This document shows positions 8,311 to 18,125 of a DNA stretch of 64,000 bases, in pieces. How positions within the stretch are numbered: position 1 is the stretch's first letter; every line of letters starts with the position of its first letter. A program made the translations under genes and the position numbers. Source of the stretch: Rhynchopus euleeides (Eukaryota > Euglenozoa > Diplonemea > Diplonemida > Diplonemidae); NCBI GenBank assembly GCA_963210315.1, contig OY723265.1, forward strand, positions 558,001-622,000, given 5' to 3'. The notes below the pieces were generated by a model. It was not told the DNA's origin and ran no database searches. It saw only the letters and a list, made by a program, of their open reading frames with translations.

Positions 8311-10059
8311 GTTGAAGAGGACCTCTTCGCACTGACGTTTGTGCAACCGCTCCTTCGGGTGCTTTGTGCGCAGGGTTGCGGTCCGGGACGGAGAGAGTGC
8401 CCGGCTCTTCTTCTTGGGGGTTAGCCCCGTGTGGGTTCTGGCCGGGGAGGCGGACTTCGGGGGTGAGCCCTTGGTCCCCCGGTTTGGGGTGGTGGCGGCC
8501 GGCTCGGTCTTTCGGGAGGGGGAGCTGGTGCCCGGCTTGGTGGTCTTCTTCGGTTTTGACTGCGGATGTGCTGCCGCCTCCAGGTGCTGCAGGCGGGCCT
8601 GCATTGCCTGCAGGGCGGCCGCGAACTGTCTCTCCTGGTTCGCGGCCCGCTCCTCTGCAGCGGCTGCCCGCCGCTCTGCCTCGGCAGCACGCTGTTCCGC
8701 CTGCTCGAGGAGGGCTTGCACCCTGGCGAGGTTGGTGGCGGCGGCGGCGGCGGCGGCTGCTGCTGCGGCGGCGGCGGCGGGGTCGGTGGTAGTGGTGGTG
8801 GCGTGGGGGGGGCCGCTGTCCTTCATCTCAGCGTCGGTCGTGGCCCCCTTCTTCTTCGTCTTCTTCTTTGTCTTCTTACTCGCCAGCTCACTCCCCGGCA
8901 CTCCTCCCTTCGGCTGCTCCGGTGCTGCGGGTGGTGGGGTCGGCTCCGGTGGGGGCTTGGTGCGCTTTGGCCTCCGCCGGCGGGGGAAGAGCCCCAAGTC
9001 CTCGGGTTCGCGGTACCGCCGCAACACCAGGTAGGTGTTGTTGTCGACGCAGTACGCGCCGAGTTTCTGGGGGGTGGTGGGGGCGCGCAGCAGGACTGCC
9101 CGCCCGTTCGGCACCCTGGTTGACGCCAGGATGCGCGCCTGCCAGCCCATCTCCTCCAGCAGGTCCCGGGTGCAGCGGGCGGTGTACTCCGGGGGCAGCC
9201 CCTCCAGCACATATTTCCCCTGCAGGGGGGTTGCAGCTTCGTCGCCGACGACTGCTGCCGTGGCGTGGTGCCCGGCGGTGTTCGGCACTGCGATGCCGAG
9301 GCCGCCCTTGACAAGGACGACCCTTCCGCTCAGCCGGCTCGCCTTCTCCTGTGCCTGCTGGATGGTGGTGTCGGGCGGCAGGCGCACGACTGTGTCGGGG
9401 TGTGTGGTGGTGTGGAAGTGGGGGCGGCAGAAGATGTCGCTCTCGCCGCTCGCACGCAGCAGGTCCTTGACCTGTCGACTGTCCACACCCACCTTGAAGC
9501 GGCGGGCCCAGGTGGTGCCGGTCATCGCGATGACCGCGTCCGGCTCCGCGCCGTGGGCCCGCAGCCAGGTGCGGATGTGTGTGTGTGTGAGGGGGGTGGC
9601 TGGCGGTGCTTCCATCACCACCCACTCCCGGCTGCCCTTGGGGGCTTTCAGGCCCGGGCTGCTGCTGGCCCCGTAGTGTACGGGGTCACTGTGGAGCTGC
9701 AGCAGGTGCCGCCGCAGCCCCCGGGTCTCGCCGTCGCGCTCGACCAGGAGGGAGAGGACGCGGCTGCGCCCCTTCCCCCCCTCCGTCGCCTCGACGGTCA
9801 GGATTGCCGCCGGTCCCGGCGGCGGGTGCTCCCTGCACCTCGCGATCAGGCGCTGTGCGTCGCCTTTGGCGCACAGCATTACGCCGCCCTTGGCGGCCAG
9901 CTCGTCGGTTGAGTGCCTGACGTCGGCACTCCACTCCTTTTCCCTCAGCACCCACTTGTGCCTCTTCCCTGCAGCTTCGCTCGGCGCCGGCTTAGCCGAC
10001 GCCTCCCCAGGGAACCCCGTCGAGGAGGGGTGCAGGGGGACAGAGGCAGCGTGGGACAT
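8308..10059 (-). CDS. E1 ORF1: putative RNA-binding/gag-like protein
   Basis: The frame gives 583 aa. The N-terminal half is globular and ungapped but lacks a motif I can name with confidence. A basic Pro/Lys-rich linker follows (RRRRPKRTKPPPEP, KKTKKKTKKK), then an Ala run, then a coiled coil (about residues 455-505) and a very basic Ser/Pro/Lys tail. No CCHC zinc knuckles are visible. By position it is the chaperone or gag-like protein that packages element RNA. The ATG at 10059 is the first in frame after a leader of about 50 nt. It ends at UGA in the same frame as ORF2. Confidence 0.8.
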   Translation of the reverse strand: MSHAASVPLHPSSTGFPGEASAKPAPSEAAGKRHKWVLREKEWSADVRHSTDELAAKGGVMLCAKGDAQRLIARCREHPPPGPAAILTVEATEGGKGRSRVLSLLVERDGETRGLRRHLLQLHSDPVHYGASSSPGLKAPKGSREWVVMEAPPATPLTHTHIRTWLRAHGAEPDAVIAMTGTTWARRFKVGVDSRQVKDLLRASGESDIFCRPHFHTTTHPDTVVRLPPDTTIQQAQEKASRLSGRVVLVKGGLGIAVPNTAGHHATAAVVGDEAATPLQGKYVLEGLPPEYTARCTRDLLEEMGWQARILASTRVPNGRAVLLRAPTTPQKLGAYCVDNNTYLVLRRYREPEDLGLFPRRRRPKRTKPPPEPTPPPAAPEQPKGGVPGSELASKKTKKKTKKKGATTDAEMKDSGPPHATTTTTDPAAAAAAAAAAAAAATNLARVQALLEQAEQRAAEAERRAAAAEERAANQERQFAAALQAMQARLQHLEAAAHPQSKPKKTTKPGTSSPSRKTEPAATTPNRGTKGSPPKSASPARTHTGLTPKKKSRALSPSRTATLRTKHPKERLHKRQCEEVLFN

Positions 10060-10108
10060 TGTGTGTGTGATGTGTCAGTTGTGTTCCCCTGGTAGCAGAG
10101 GTAGGTTG

Positions 10109-10936
10109 GAGGCTGCGGCCTGCAGCGCGACGTGATCCAGCGAAGCCTGCTTCCGCAGCAGCTCCAGCTCCTGCTCCAGCACGCTCTGGCGGTCCCTCGA
10201 CTCGCTCACACCGCAGTATGTCTGCGTTGACGTGGTCGCGCGGCACCGCGTCCGCTCATGCCTCGCGACCGCCCCCCTCAGCTTCTCCACCTCAGCACGC
10301 AAGACCTTGTTCTCCCGCTCGCTGTGCTTCGACAGCTCATGGATCAGCATGTTCTCTTTGCGCAGGTCATTGTAGACATCAATGGGCACAGTGTCCATGT
10401 CCAGGTGGTCCGCCGGTGCTGGGGGTCGGTGGGGTCGGGAGGCAGAGTGCCTTCCACCCTAAGGGAGTGAGTCACGCACGCCACCAGGCACGCCGCCTCC
10501 GGAGCGCACCCTCCGGCGATGCGGCGACGGGGTGCACCTCTTGGTGAACCCAACCCTGTGGGGAAGGGGGGGAGGAGGGGGGGTAGTGAAGGATAAACTA
10601 CGAGGGATGGCCTCCCAGGGGGAAGGGGAGTGGTGTGTGTGTAAATGGTGTGGTGTGCTGCTTGTGTGGGGAGTCTTCGGTCGGACGAGTTGAGCGCCGC
10701 CACGCCAGACCCACGACGGTAGCCATACGCAGGGGCATCCTGTGCCCTCAGAATGCCATCAAGCGTGGCACATGCTGGCGAGCTGCGCGCCAGGCAGGCC
10801 ACGCCATCCCCCCTGGCAAAGGGCTGCCCTGCAGGGATGGCCTGCGTTGCTTCGGCCCTTGTCTGGGGCTTCGTTGCGTCTGCAGCAGCACCCTGCGAGA
10901 TGTCGTCTGCCAGCTTCTGCCGCTTCCCTTTGGCTT
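10109..10936. repeat. 828-bp direct repeat flanking retrotransposon E1, right copy
   Basis: This copy matches 3149-3976 and begins directly at the 5' end of E1. Its right edge runs without a break into 10937-11102, which encodes the upstream exon of the coiled-coil gene, so this copy keeps the ancestral 5' context while the left copy keeps the ancestral 3' context. Confidence 0.9.
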
Positions 10937-11102
10937 TCGTCACCGCGATGGCGTTGTGCCCCTCCGCAGACTCGAGGAAGCCCACAAGCGATGCAACAGG
11001 GTCCTTAGGCTTCACGCGCAGCAGGTGCAGCAACATCTCATTCAGCGTGTGCGCCACATTCTTATCACGGGTATACCGCACGTTGATGACATCGTAACCC
11101 AT
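10344..11102 (-). pseudogene. 5' exon of the coiled-coil gene with a possible RIIa/DPY-30-like N-terminus (separated from its 3' exons by E1)
   Basis: The frame starts with ATG at 11102 (MGYDVINVRYTRDKN). Residues of about 15-50 (HTLNEMLLHLLRVKPKDPVASLVGFLES) resemble the RIIa/DPY-30 docking fold, in which an amphipathic helix ends in a RPxDPxxFLxxYL-like motif. That fold dimerises and anchors proteins in cilia and kinase complexes. The convincing exon ends somewhere between about 10740 and 10690; beyond that the frame runs through C-rich sequence with two candidate acceptors (near 10568 and 10421) and is not convincing as protein. After the right 828-bp repeat the gene is cut off by E1 at 10109, so this exon lacks the C-terminal coiled-coil part. 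Confidence 0.45.
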
Positions 11103-12841
11103 CAGACCCCAGTATCAGCACTGGCTCGACGCGCTAGACCACGGAGCGGAGGGAGAGAGAGAGAGACTGGCAATCCTGCCTCGGCACACCTGCAGCTCAG
11201 GCAAGCAAAGGAGGCGAGAGGGGCGGAGGGGGTCTGTGGTGTGGGCAGCCTCGATCGAAATATGATCTCGAAATCACAGGCAGATACCCTGGGGGGCGGT
11301 GTGCGGTGGTGTGGTGGCGGCTGTGTGGCATTGCAGCATGCTTGTGAGAACAGACCTCGCAGATCCGCAAGGCACTGCGGCTGTGGGGAAGGGTGGGGGT
11401 GGGGGTGGGGGTGGGTGGCGGGTTGCGGTTTTCTGCAACTCATCCCGATGAAGGGGAGGAGAGAAAATATGGGTACGCAGTTGAGAGAGAAAGAGAGGGG
11501 GGGGGGGTTGTGGATAAAACAGAAGGGAGTGTGGACGACGGAGATTCTTTTTGTTCTGCCGAGCAGGGGGGGGCTGGCAGAATAAAAAAATTGAGCTGTT
11601 CGAAAAGTTCTCCAGACGCGATGTGCGTCGATGAGGCTGAGACCTTCGTTGGTAGCGCACAGGGTTTTGTTGGAAGGCGGCACTGCCACGGTTAGCACCC
11701 TCAGCATGCACACAGAAGACACGGCCTGTAGATAGCACACCCCAGACCAGCCAAGGTCAAGGGGCGGCAGCATTACAGAACGTGAATTCAGCGGTCAACT
11801 GACAGCGATGACCAGCACAGCCTGAAGGTGATGTGGCGGGTGCCTATTTCCGTCTATCACACCTGAACACCGCCCTCTGCGAAGGCCAGGTCAACCGGCC
11901 ACGACTGCGGGTTGTGGAAAAAAAGAAAAGGATAACGAAAAATAGAACGGGAGAAAAAAGAAAATGGAACACTATCGACACATGTCACTGAACACGGGGG
12001 AATGGGGAAGGGGAGAGGTTGTGGTGAAACGCACACACCTCGACCTGTGATGAGGTGAGATGTGGCTCTGCAATTACGGCACTACGCGTGCCGTAAACTC
12101 AAATCGGACCTGCTTTCTCCGTGTTCCATTTCCTCCTTCATTGCATGAGGCTACAAAAGAAAAAAGGCGGTAGCGAACAAGCAACACAATAACGACAAGG
12201 CCATCCTCCTTCGCACACACCTCCGCCCCCGCCACCCCGATGCGGTGTGAGGGGGGGAGGGATGTGGAGGGCCAAAGGCGAGGGTGGGGGGGGGAAGAAC
12301 GGGTGCTTGCCTCTCCCCCTCCCCGCCTCGTATTCCAGGAGGCGCAACACCGCGGGCGTGACTGGTCCGGATTTTGCATCTCCCGTCTGATACTGCGGGG
12401 CAGTGTCAGACAGAAGGCACCTTTCCGGAATGAGTGCGCTCGCGTAAATGCGTCAGCGCACCTAGTGTGGAGGCAGGGAGCGGTAGGAATTAGACATGCA
12501 CTGAACAGTGTGACTGAATGTCGCGTTGTACAATGGTGTCAAAACCGCAAGGCCCAAAAAAAAAGGAAAAGATAAAGGGTGGGACAGGCGCCACACAGTG
12601 CGGTTCTTGTTGCTTGCAGAGTGTCGGGTTCCTGAGATTTTTTTTTCCTGGCGCCCCTGTCCCAAGAGGTCTTTTCGGATTCAAGAAAAATGCAACATGT
12701 GGTGTGGTTTGGTCATTGTTGGGTTATTCTTTTGTGTTTCATTTTTCTGGATTTGATTTCTTCTTCTCGCTTGTTGGATTCATCGCTGAATTCGTATCGC
12801 GGGCAGCAATCACACTGCACAAGGCATGTTCTCATTGGGAT
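11103..12841. other. Intergenic, upstream of the split coiled-coil gene
   Basis: I see no supported gene. The stretch has purine-rich and G-rich runs (11390-11510), A-rich runs (11930-11970, 12550-12575) and scattered short open frames. It should hold the promoter of the coiled-coil gene near 11103-11300. Its right end is the junction with copy C of the segmental duplication. Confidence 0.5.
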
Positions 12842-13304
12842 TCCGTGTGGAAGAGCCCCTGCAAAAAAAAATACAACGCTAGGCTCTGTCGAGCGCAGCA
12901 GGAACAAGAATCCAAGTGGTTGCTGTAAACACGATGACACAGGCCCCGCCCCAAGAGCACAAGACAAAGACGCGCCAAGAATCCATCTTACTGGACAGAG
13001 TGAAGCGGCTGTGCCCAGCGGGTGGGTCCGGGGACCTGACCATCAAGAAGAAGAATCGAAGATACCATGCCACGGCTCTGTGTTGTACCCACCCACGTGC
13101 GTTTCGGCTCGGTTTGTGGGATGGGTGCACAAATGATGAACAGCCAATGACGGGAAGATACGGTGCGGGCATGAAACGCCTCGGTGGTTGTCGAATGACG
13201 ATGACTGAATGAGGGATGTAGATGATGGAAGGTGTGTGGTGGGAGGAGGGGGTGCCGTCGCAGCAATGAACAGGAACATGCTGTGCGGGGGAGGTGCAGA
13301 GGGA

Positions 13305-14258
13305 TCAGTGGTAGCAGTTGTCCTGGATCTGCTGCCACGCCAGCTGGAAGTGCTTCGCAAACAGTTCCTTGTCGTTCATGAACTTGCGCACAATCGTGCG
13401 CAGGCGCGTGTCGTGACGCAGCACCATGTCGATCGGCAGCATCACGAAGCGCAGACCGGGGCCTCCCTTGTACTGCAGGTCAGTCGACCAGCTCCTGGCC
13501 GTGTACGGCCCCCAGGCGCCCTTCTCAAGGTTGTAGAAGTATTCGTTCCCGAACACGTAGTTGTTCGTCGTCCACTGCCCCTCGTTCCCGCTGATTTCCT
13601 TGTGCATCCCCCCCATGTTGTGGGCTCCGAGGAGGCTGACGATCTTGTACAACGCGTCCTCGTCGGTGTCCAGCGAGATCCCCAGCTCCCCAAACTTCTC
13701 AAACAGGTACCCCAGCGTGTCCCGGTGGGGGAACCTGTCCTCGTTGATGCGCTTTGTGGGCATCCGGGTGTTGTCTGCGACGCACATCTCCACCAGCTCC
13801 GACGACTCGTAGTCGCGCCGCCCGGGCTTGAAGTGCAGCGACGGGCTCCCCATGTACTCGAGGGCCGTGTTCCCCGCCAGCTGGTACAGGTCTGCGTACG
13901 TCACGAAGGGGTGCGCCTTCTTCACCTTCTCGAGCTTGTCCGCCGCCACGTCCAGCCCCTTGTTCTCACCCAGCTCCAGTTCGGGACCGCCGGGCCGCAG
14001 GCACCCACCCGCACCACCGCCAATCGGCTTCAGCGCAGGGTTGTACTGCGCCATCGCGTGCCACGCCATGCGCACCAGCAGCGGGCGGAAGGTGACCTCC
14101 TCCTCCTCGATCACCTCCACAATCGACTCCACCACAGGCTTGTACTCCTTAATCGCCTCCACCACGATCCCCTCCCCACAGGGTGTCAGGGGGCCTGTGT
14201 AGGGCCTGCCGCTAGACTTCAAGTACTTGGCGATCATGCGGGCCCAGAAGCCACTGTA

Positions 14259-14294
<36 letters not shown>

Positions 14295-14693
14295 GTACTT
14301 GCTGCCATAGCCGCCGCCGCCGCCACCGTACTTGCTGTAGCCACCGCCGCCGCCGCCGTACTTGCTGCCGTAGCCGCCGCCGCCGCCACCACCGCCGTAC
14401 TTGCTGTAGCCACCACCGTAGCCACCGCCGCCACCGTACTTGCTGTAGCCGCCGCCGTAGCCGCCGCCGCCGCCGCCGCCGTACTTGCTACCACCACCGT
14501 AGCCACCGCCGTACTTGCCAGCGCTGTAGCCACCGCTGTAGCCTCCACCGCCGTACTTGCGACCACCGCCGTAGCCGCCACCTCCGTAGCCACCGCGACT
14601 CCCGTACTTACTGGTACCGTAGCCGCCACGACGATAGTACCCATCGCACGCCCCTCCCATCAGGACGAGGACAAGCAGTGTTGTCAGCTTCAT
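13305..14693 (-). CDS. Secreted Gly/Tyr-rich class I heme peroxidase, copy C
   Basis: The frame gives 462 aa, the same protein as that at 464-1855 except for loss of one Thr codon (PYTGP instead of PYTTGP). Signal peptide, Gly/Tyr-rich arm, distal RxxWH, proximal His, proximal Trp and Asp are all retained, so both copies look functional. The 5' and 3' flanks are duplicated as well, so regulation is probably shared. Confidence 0.88.
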
Positions 14694-15289
14694 GGTGTGG
14701 CTTGGTATGTGTTGATGTGACAGTCACCTGCGGGATGTGGTGTAAGTGATCAACCGCAACACTTCGAAGACATGCCAAGCAAATGTGAAGACCGGAGCCC
14801 TGCCACTCGATGCCACCCCTTCTGCCAACGCTGCTGAGACCTGGGCGGGAGCATCACAGTCTCCAGAAACACAGGCAACATCCCGGCAGGGTGCTGCATG
14901 GCTTCTGCCGCACATCAGCTCAACGACGTGCACTTGCTGACAACCCACCACCTGAGGCCTCGGAAGAGCAGGAGGGGATGCCCTTGGAACCCTGACCACA
15001 GATGCCTGCCCTGCACAGGGTCCAGTGCAGGGCAGGAAATAACCAAGGGATACACACGGTTGTCAGGTCTTTCGTGCACCTCTTCGCCGAGACTGGCCGG
15101 CGCTGCGAACACAGACAGAACGTATCAGACTTAACTACTTGGCAAAACCACGGGCACTGCACACACAAGTTGACTCCCCAATCGAATGCACTGAACACAC
15201 CCGACTGATGCAATACGCCCTCCTACACCAGCATGCAGGCAGCCAGTGGGTCCAGACAGAATCCGCAAATGACACCCCCTCCCCCACCC
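14694..15289. other. Intergenic between coiled-coil and peroxidase genes, copy C
   Basis: This matches 1856-2451 and should carry the peroxidase promoter. No additional gene is seen. Confidence 0.5.
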
Positions 15290-16276
15290 CTAACCGAGCT
15301 TCAGGGGCGAAAGCACCAGCGGGCGCTGTGAAGCGGCAGAGTGTATGTAAGCAACAGGTTCCCGCTGCTCCGGGACAGCCGATGGCGACGGGTCCAGCTG
15401 CCGCTGCCTCCGGAGCTGCTTGATCGTCATGAAGGCGGGCTGCTGCGGGGAGGCCGACCCTACGGGGCCGCTGTCAGGGGCGGAAACCGCTGCCGCCCCT
15501 GCAGACCCTCCGGCAGCCGCCTGAACCGCCGCTACTGACGCCGGCGAAGCCGCCGGCACCGCCGACGCCGACACTACCGCTTCCGACACCGCAGGCGACG
15601 CCTCTGCCCTGCCCCTGGCTGCCGCAGCCTCCTCCTGCGAGCACCGCCGCCTCTCGCCCAGACAGGTCTGCATCACGGCTGCCACCGCCAGCGCAGCGGC
15701 AGGTGCTGCGAGGCGCGCCGCAACACGCGTCCCGTCGCAGCGCGACTTCCTCTCCCAGAACCCGCGCCAGTCTTGGTTCTGCAGCTGCGACATGCCGTCC
15801 TCCGTGTCCTGCAGGCGCCCCTCGAGGGTGTGTATTGCCGCAGTGTTGCGCATGCCCCTCTCCACCTCCGCCTCGAGCTGCCCCCTGGTGCCGATGAGGT
15901 CGCGCTGCAGCGTGGCGTGCTGCTGCAGGAGGTCGTCATACCGCCGCTGCACCATGTCCCTCTCATGCGACGCGGTGTTGGCCTCAGAGGCTGCGGCCTG
16001 CAGCGCGACGTGATCCAGCGAAGCCTGCTTCCGCAGCAGCTCCAGCTCCTGCTCCAGCACGCTCTGGCGGTCCCTCGACTCGCTCACACCGCAGTATGTC
16101 TGCGTTGACGTGGTCGCGCGGCACCGCGTCCGCTCATGCCTCGCGACCGCCCCCCTCAGCTTCTCCACCTCAGCACGCAAGACCTTGTTCTCCCGCTCGC
16201 TGTGCTTCGACAGCTCATGGATCAGCATGTTCTCTTTGCGCAGGTCATTGTAGACATCAATGGGCACAGTGTCCAT
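15290..16276 (-). pseudogene. Coiled-coil protein 3' exon(s), copy C (5' exon missing)
   Basis: The 328-aa frame matches 2452-3438. The candidate acceptor region upstream is present, but at 16564 the duplication ends and the 5' exon with the RIIa-like motif is absent. Translation could start at MDTVPID (16276) if a new promoter exists; otherwise this is a 5'-truncated duplicate. Confidence 0.55.
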
Positions 16277-16564
16277 GTCCAGGTGGTCCGCCGGTGCTGG
16301 GGGTCGGTGGGGTCGGGAGGCAGAGTGCCTTCCACCCTAAGGGAGTGAGTCACGCACGCCACCAGGCACGCCGCCTCCGGAGCGCACCCTCCGGCGATGC
16401 GGCGACGGGGTGCACCTCTTGGTGAACCCAACCCTGTGGGGAAGGGGGGGAGGAGGGGGGGTAGTGAAGGATAAACTACGAGGGATGGCCTCCCAGGGGG
16501 AAGGGGAGTGGTGTGTGTGTAAATGGTGTGGTGTGCTGCTTGTGTGGGGAGTCTTCGGTCGGAC

Positions 16565-18125
16565 ATAAGACACAAAACATCAATATCAAAAAACGCGTCT
16601 CGTGGGAGATGGGGGTGACTCAGCCACCGCTTTTCCATTGCATTAGGCACCGTTCAGTGCAAAAGCTGACGTACGGAGGGGCGAAGGCAGGGAGCAAAAC
16701 ACCACTCGTTGGCCTGATGAAGGGTGGTGTTTGTTCCGTTCGCCCCCCTTCCAACCTTGCAAGAATACTGTTGCTGCAAGTGGTAGAAAAACAAATACGC
16801 ACAGGGAAGTCGTCTTCTCTAGCCCTCCCTTGAGTCCCTAGTCGCACCGAAGGTGCTTAAACAAGTTTACTGAATGTGGGGGTGGCTGTGGGGGGCTTGC
16901 ATGAGCGCACGGCGCACCTGCGCTCGTTCTTCTCAAGTGATCACTCATCAGATAACTCGTTAAAACACAAGTAGTTACCTCACTCGTCAACCGAGAAACT
17001 AGGGTGCCGTGTGTGTCGACAAAGGGGGAGCGGAGGGGGGGGGGGGGGGTCGCGGTGGGTGGGAGGTGGGGGTGGGAGAACTGCTGCAATACAGGCTGGA
17101 GGGGGCAGGCCGGCACGGCAGTGCCTTTTGCCTGCCGCTGTGACAATTCCTTCTTTTTGTTTTCTATCCATGTCTTTGTGTCAAAAAAAACAAGCAGACA
17201 TAACATATCACTGAGCAACTTTCAGACCACCCCGACGGCCTTTGTGGTGGCACTGGCCACCACTGGCCCATCCATTGTTGGCGCAGTCAGGAGAGGGACA
17301 GGGGTTGGGGTGGAGTGAAGCAGAGCTAAGGCGAGGCACAGGGAGTTTACCCCCCCCACCCTTCGCTCGGGAGTGGGGCGACACGCGTTTGTGCCCAACC
17401 AAAGGAAGATACCGAATTTGGCTCCAAGATAAAAAAGTGTCTCTTCAGTTTGATGCCTCTTTCTTTTCCGCCCCAGTTTTGTCACTTCGTTTGATGCAGT
17501 TGCCGTTTCCACACACCTTGCATCGCCAAACTCTCGCATGATGAAGGGTGGTGCGCTTTTGTCAGAACTGAATTGAACACTTTCCGCACACGCGTGCACA
17601 GAACAATAAGCTTCACTGGGGGGCGGAGGGAGGGAGGGAGGGGGGACTGGACTGCTGGCATGGGAACACGCCATCACAGGGGAAAAACTCCAAGGAGGAG
17701 TGGGGCGATACTGTGCTTTACACCACACACACTAGATCACATCATGCCGTATCAAAAAAAAAATAGCGGATTAGCCCGACATCAAACAGGGGGGAACGAG
17801 CCACTGCCAGAAGTACATAATGCTGGGGCATGGCCACAATAGACACACGTAAGATTTCTTCTGCTGGGTGGGATGCCACACCGAGAGCGAGCTCTCTTGC
17901 GATACCTCCCTGCCTACCTCCATTGTCTTGCCTGCACTATCATGAACACTGGCAGAGAGGGGGCTTGGGCCTTCGCTCAGAAGTGCAGAAAGTGAGGACC
18001 TCCCACTAGGGGGCGATTCTGGGTGGCGCCCCACCCCATCTGGCTGCGGCAAACATCACAGAGAGCTTCGGGCTTCCGAACCGCGCCACCAACACGGGGG
18101 GGATGGGGCATTCTGACCCACCGCC
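16565..18125. other. Intergenic, low-complexity
   Basis: I see no supported gene. It contains poly-G (17036-17050), T-rich and GGAGGGAGG-type tracts. A short motif (GATGAAGGGTGGTG) occurs at about 16717 and 17540. At 17957-17995 lies a copy of a dispersed motif (GGGCTTGGGCCTTCGCTCAG then AAGTGCAG), also found near 39390-39420. Confidence 0.5.

Larger units (their letters stand above)
3977..10108 (-). mobile_element. E1: near-full-length Ingi/I-like non-LTR retrotransposon
   Basis: The element reads on the minus strand. It has a leader of about 50 nt, ORF1 (10059-8308), an in-frame UGA, a 2A motif, ORF2 with endonuclease, reverse transcriptase, RNase H and a Cys/His motif (to 4342), and a 3' UTR of about 365 nt. 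The 3' end is a short tandem repeat of a 10-bp unit (GAACGATTTT on the plus strand, 3977-3999), a tail type known for I-, Jockey- and Ingi-related elements. It lacks LTRs and integrase. Both ORFs are uninterrupted, so the copy looks young. It splits the coiled-coil gene and lies in the same orientation as that gene. Confidence 0.88.
12842..16564. repeat. Tandem segmental duplication, copy C
   Basis: This is the second copy of the 1-3726 segment, in direct orientation. It has the peroxidase and the 3' part of the coiled-coil gene but no E1 insertion. At 16564 similarity stops abruptly, inside or next to the intron of the coiled-coil gene, so the RIIa-like 5' exon is missing from this copy. Confidence 0.9.

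Noticed and set aside
3149-10936. The two 828-bp direct repeats as LTRs of an LTR retrotransposon
   Set aside because: They contain host gene exons, one is also found in part at 15987-16564 without an element, and the internal protein has AP endonuclease and no integrase or aspartic protease.
11590-11700. Possible Pol III transcript ending in a T run on the minus strand
   Set aside because: I could not match it to any known small RNA and found no A/B box pair.
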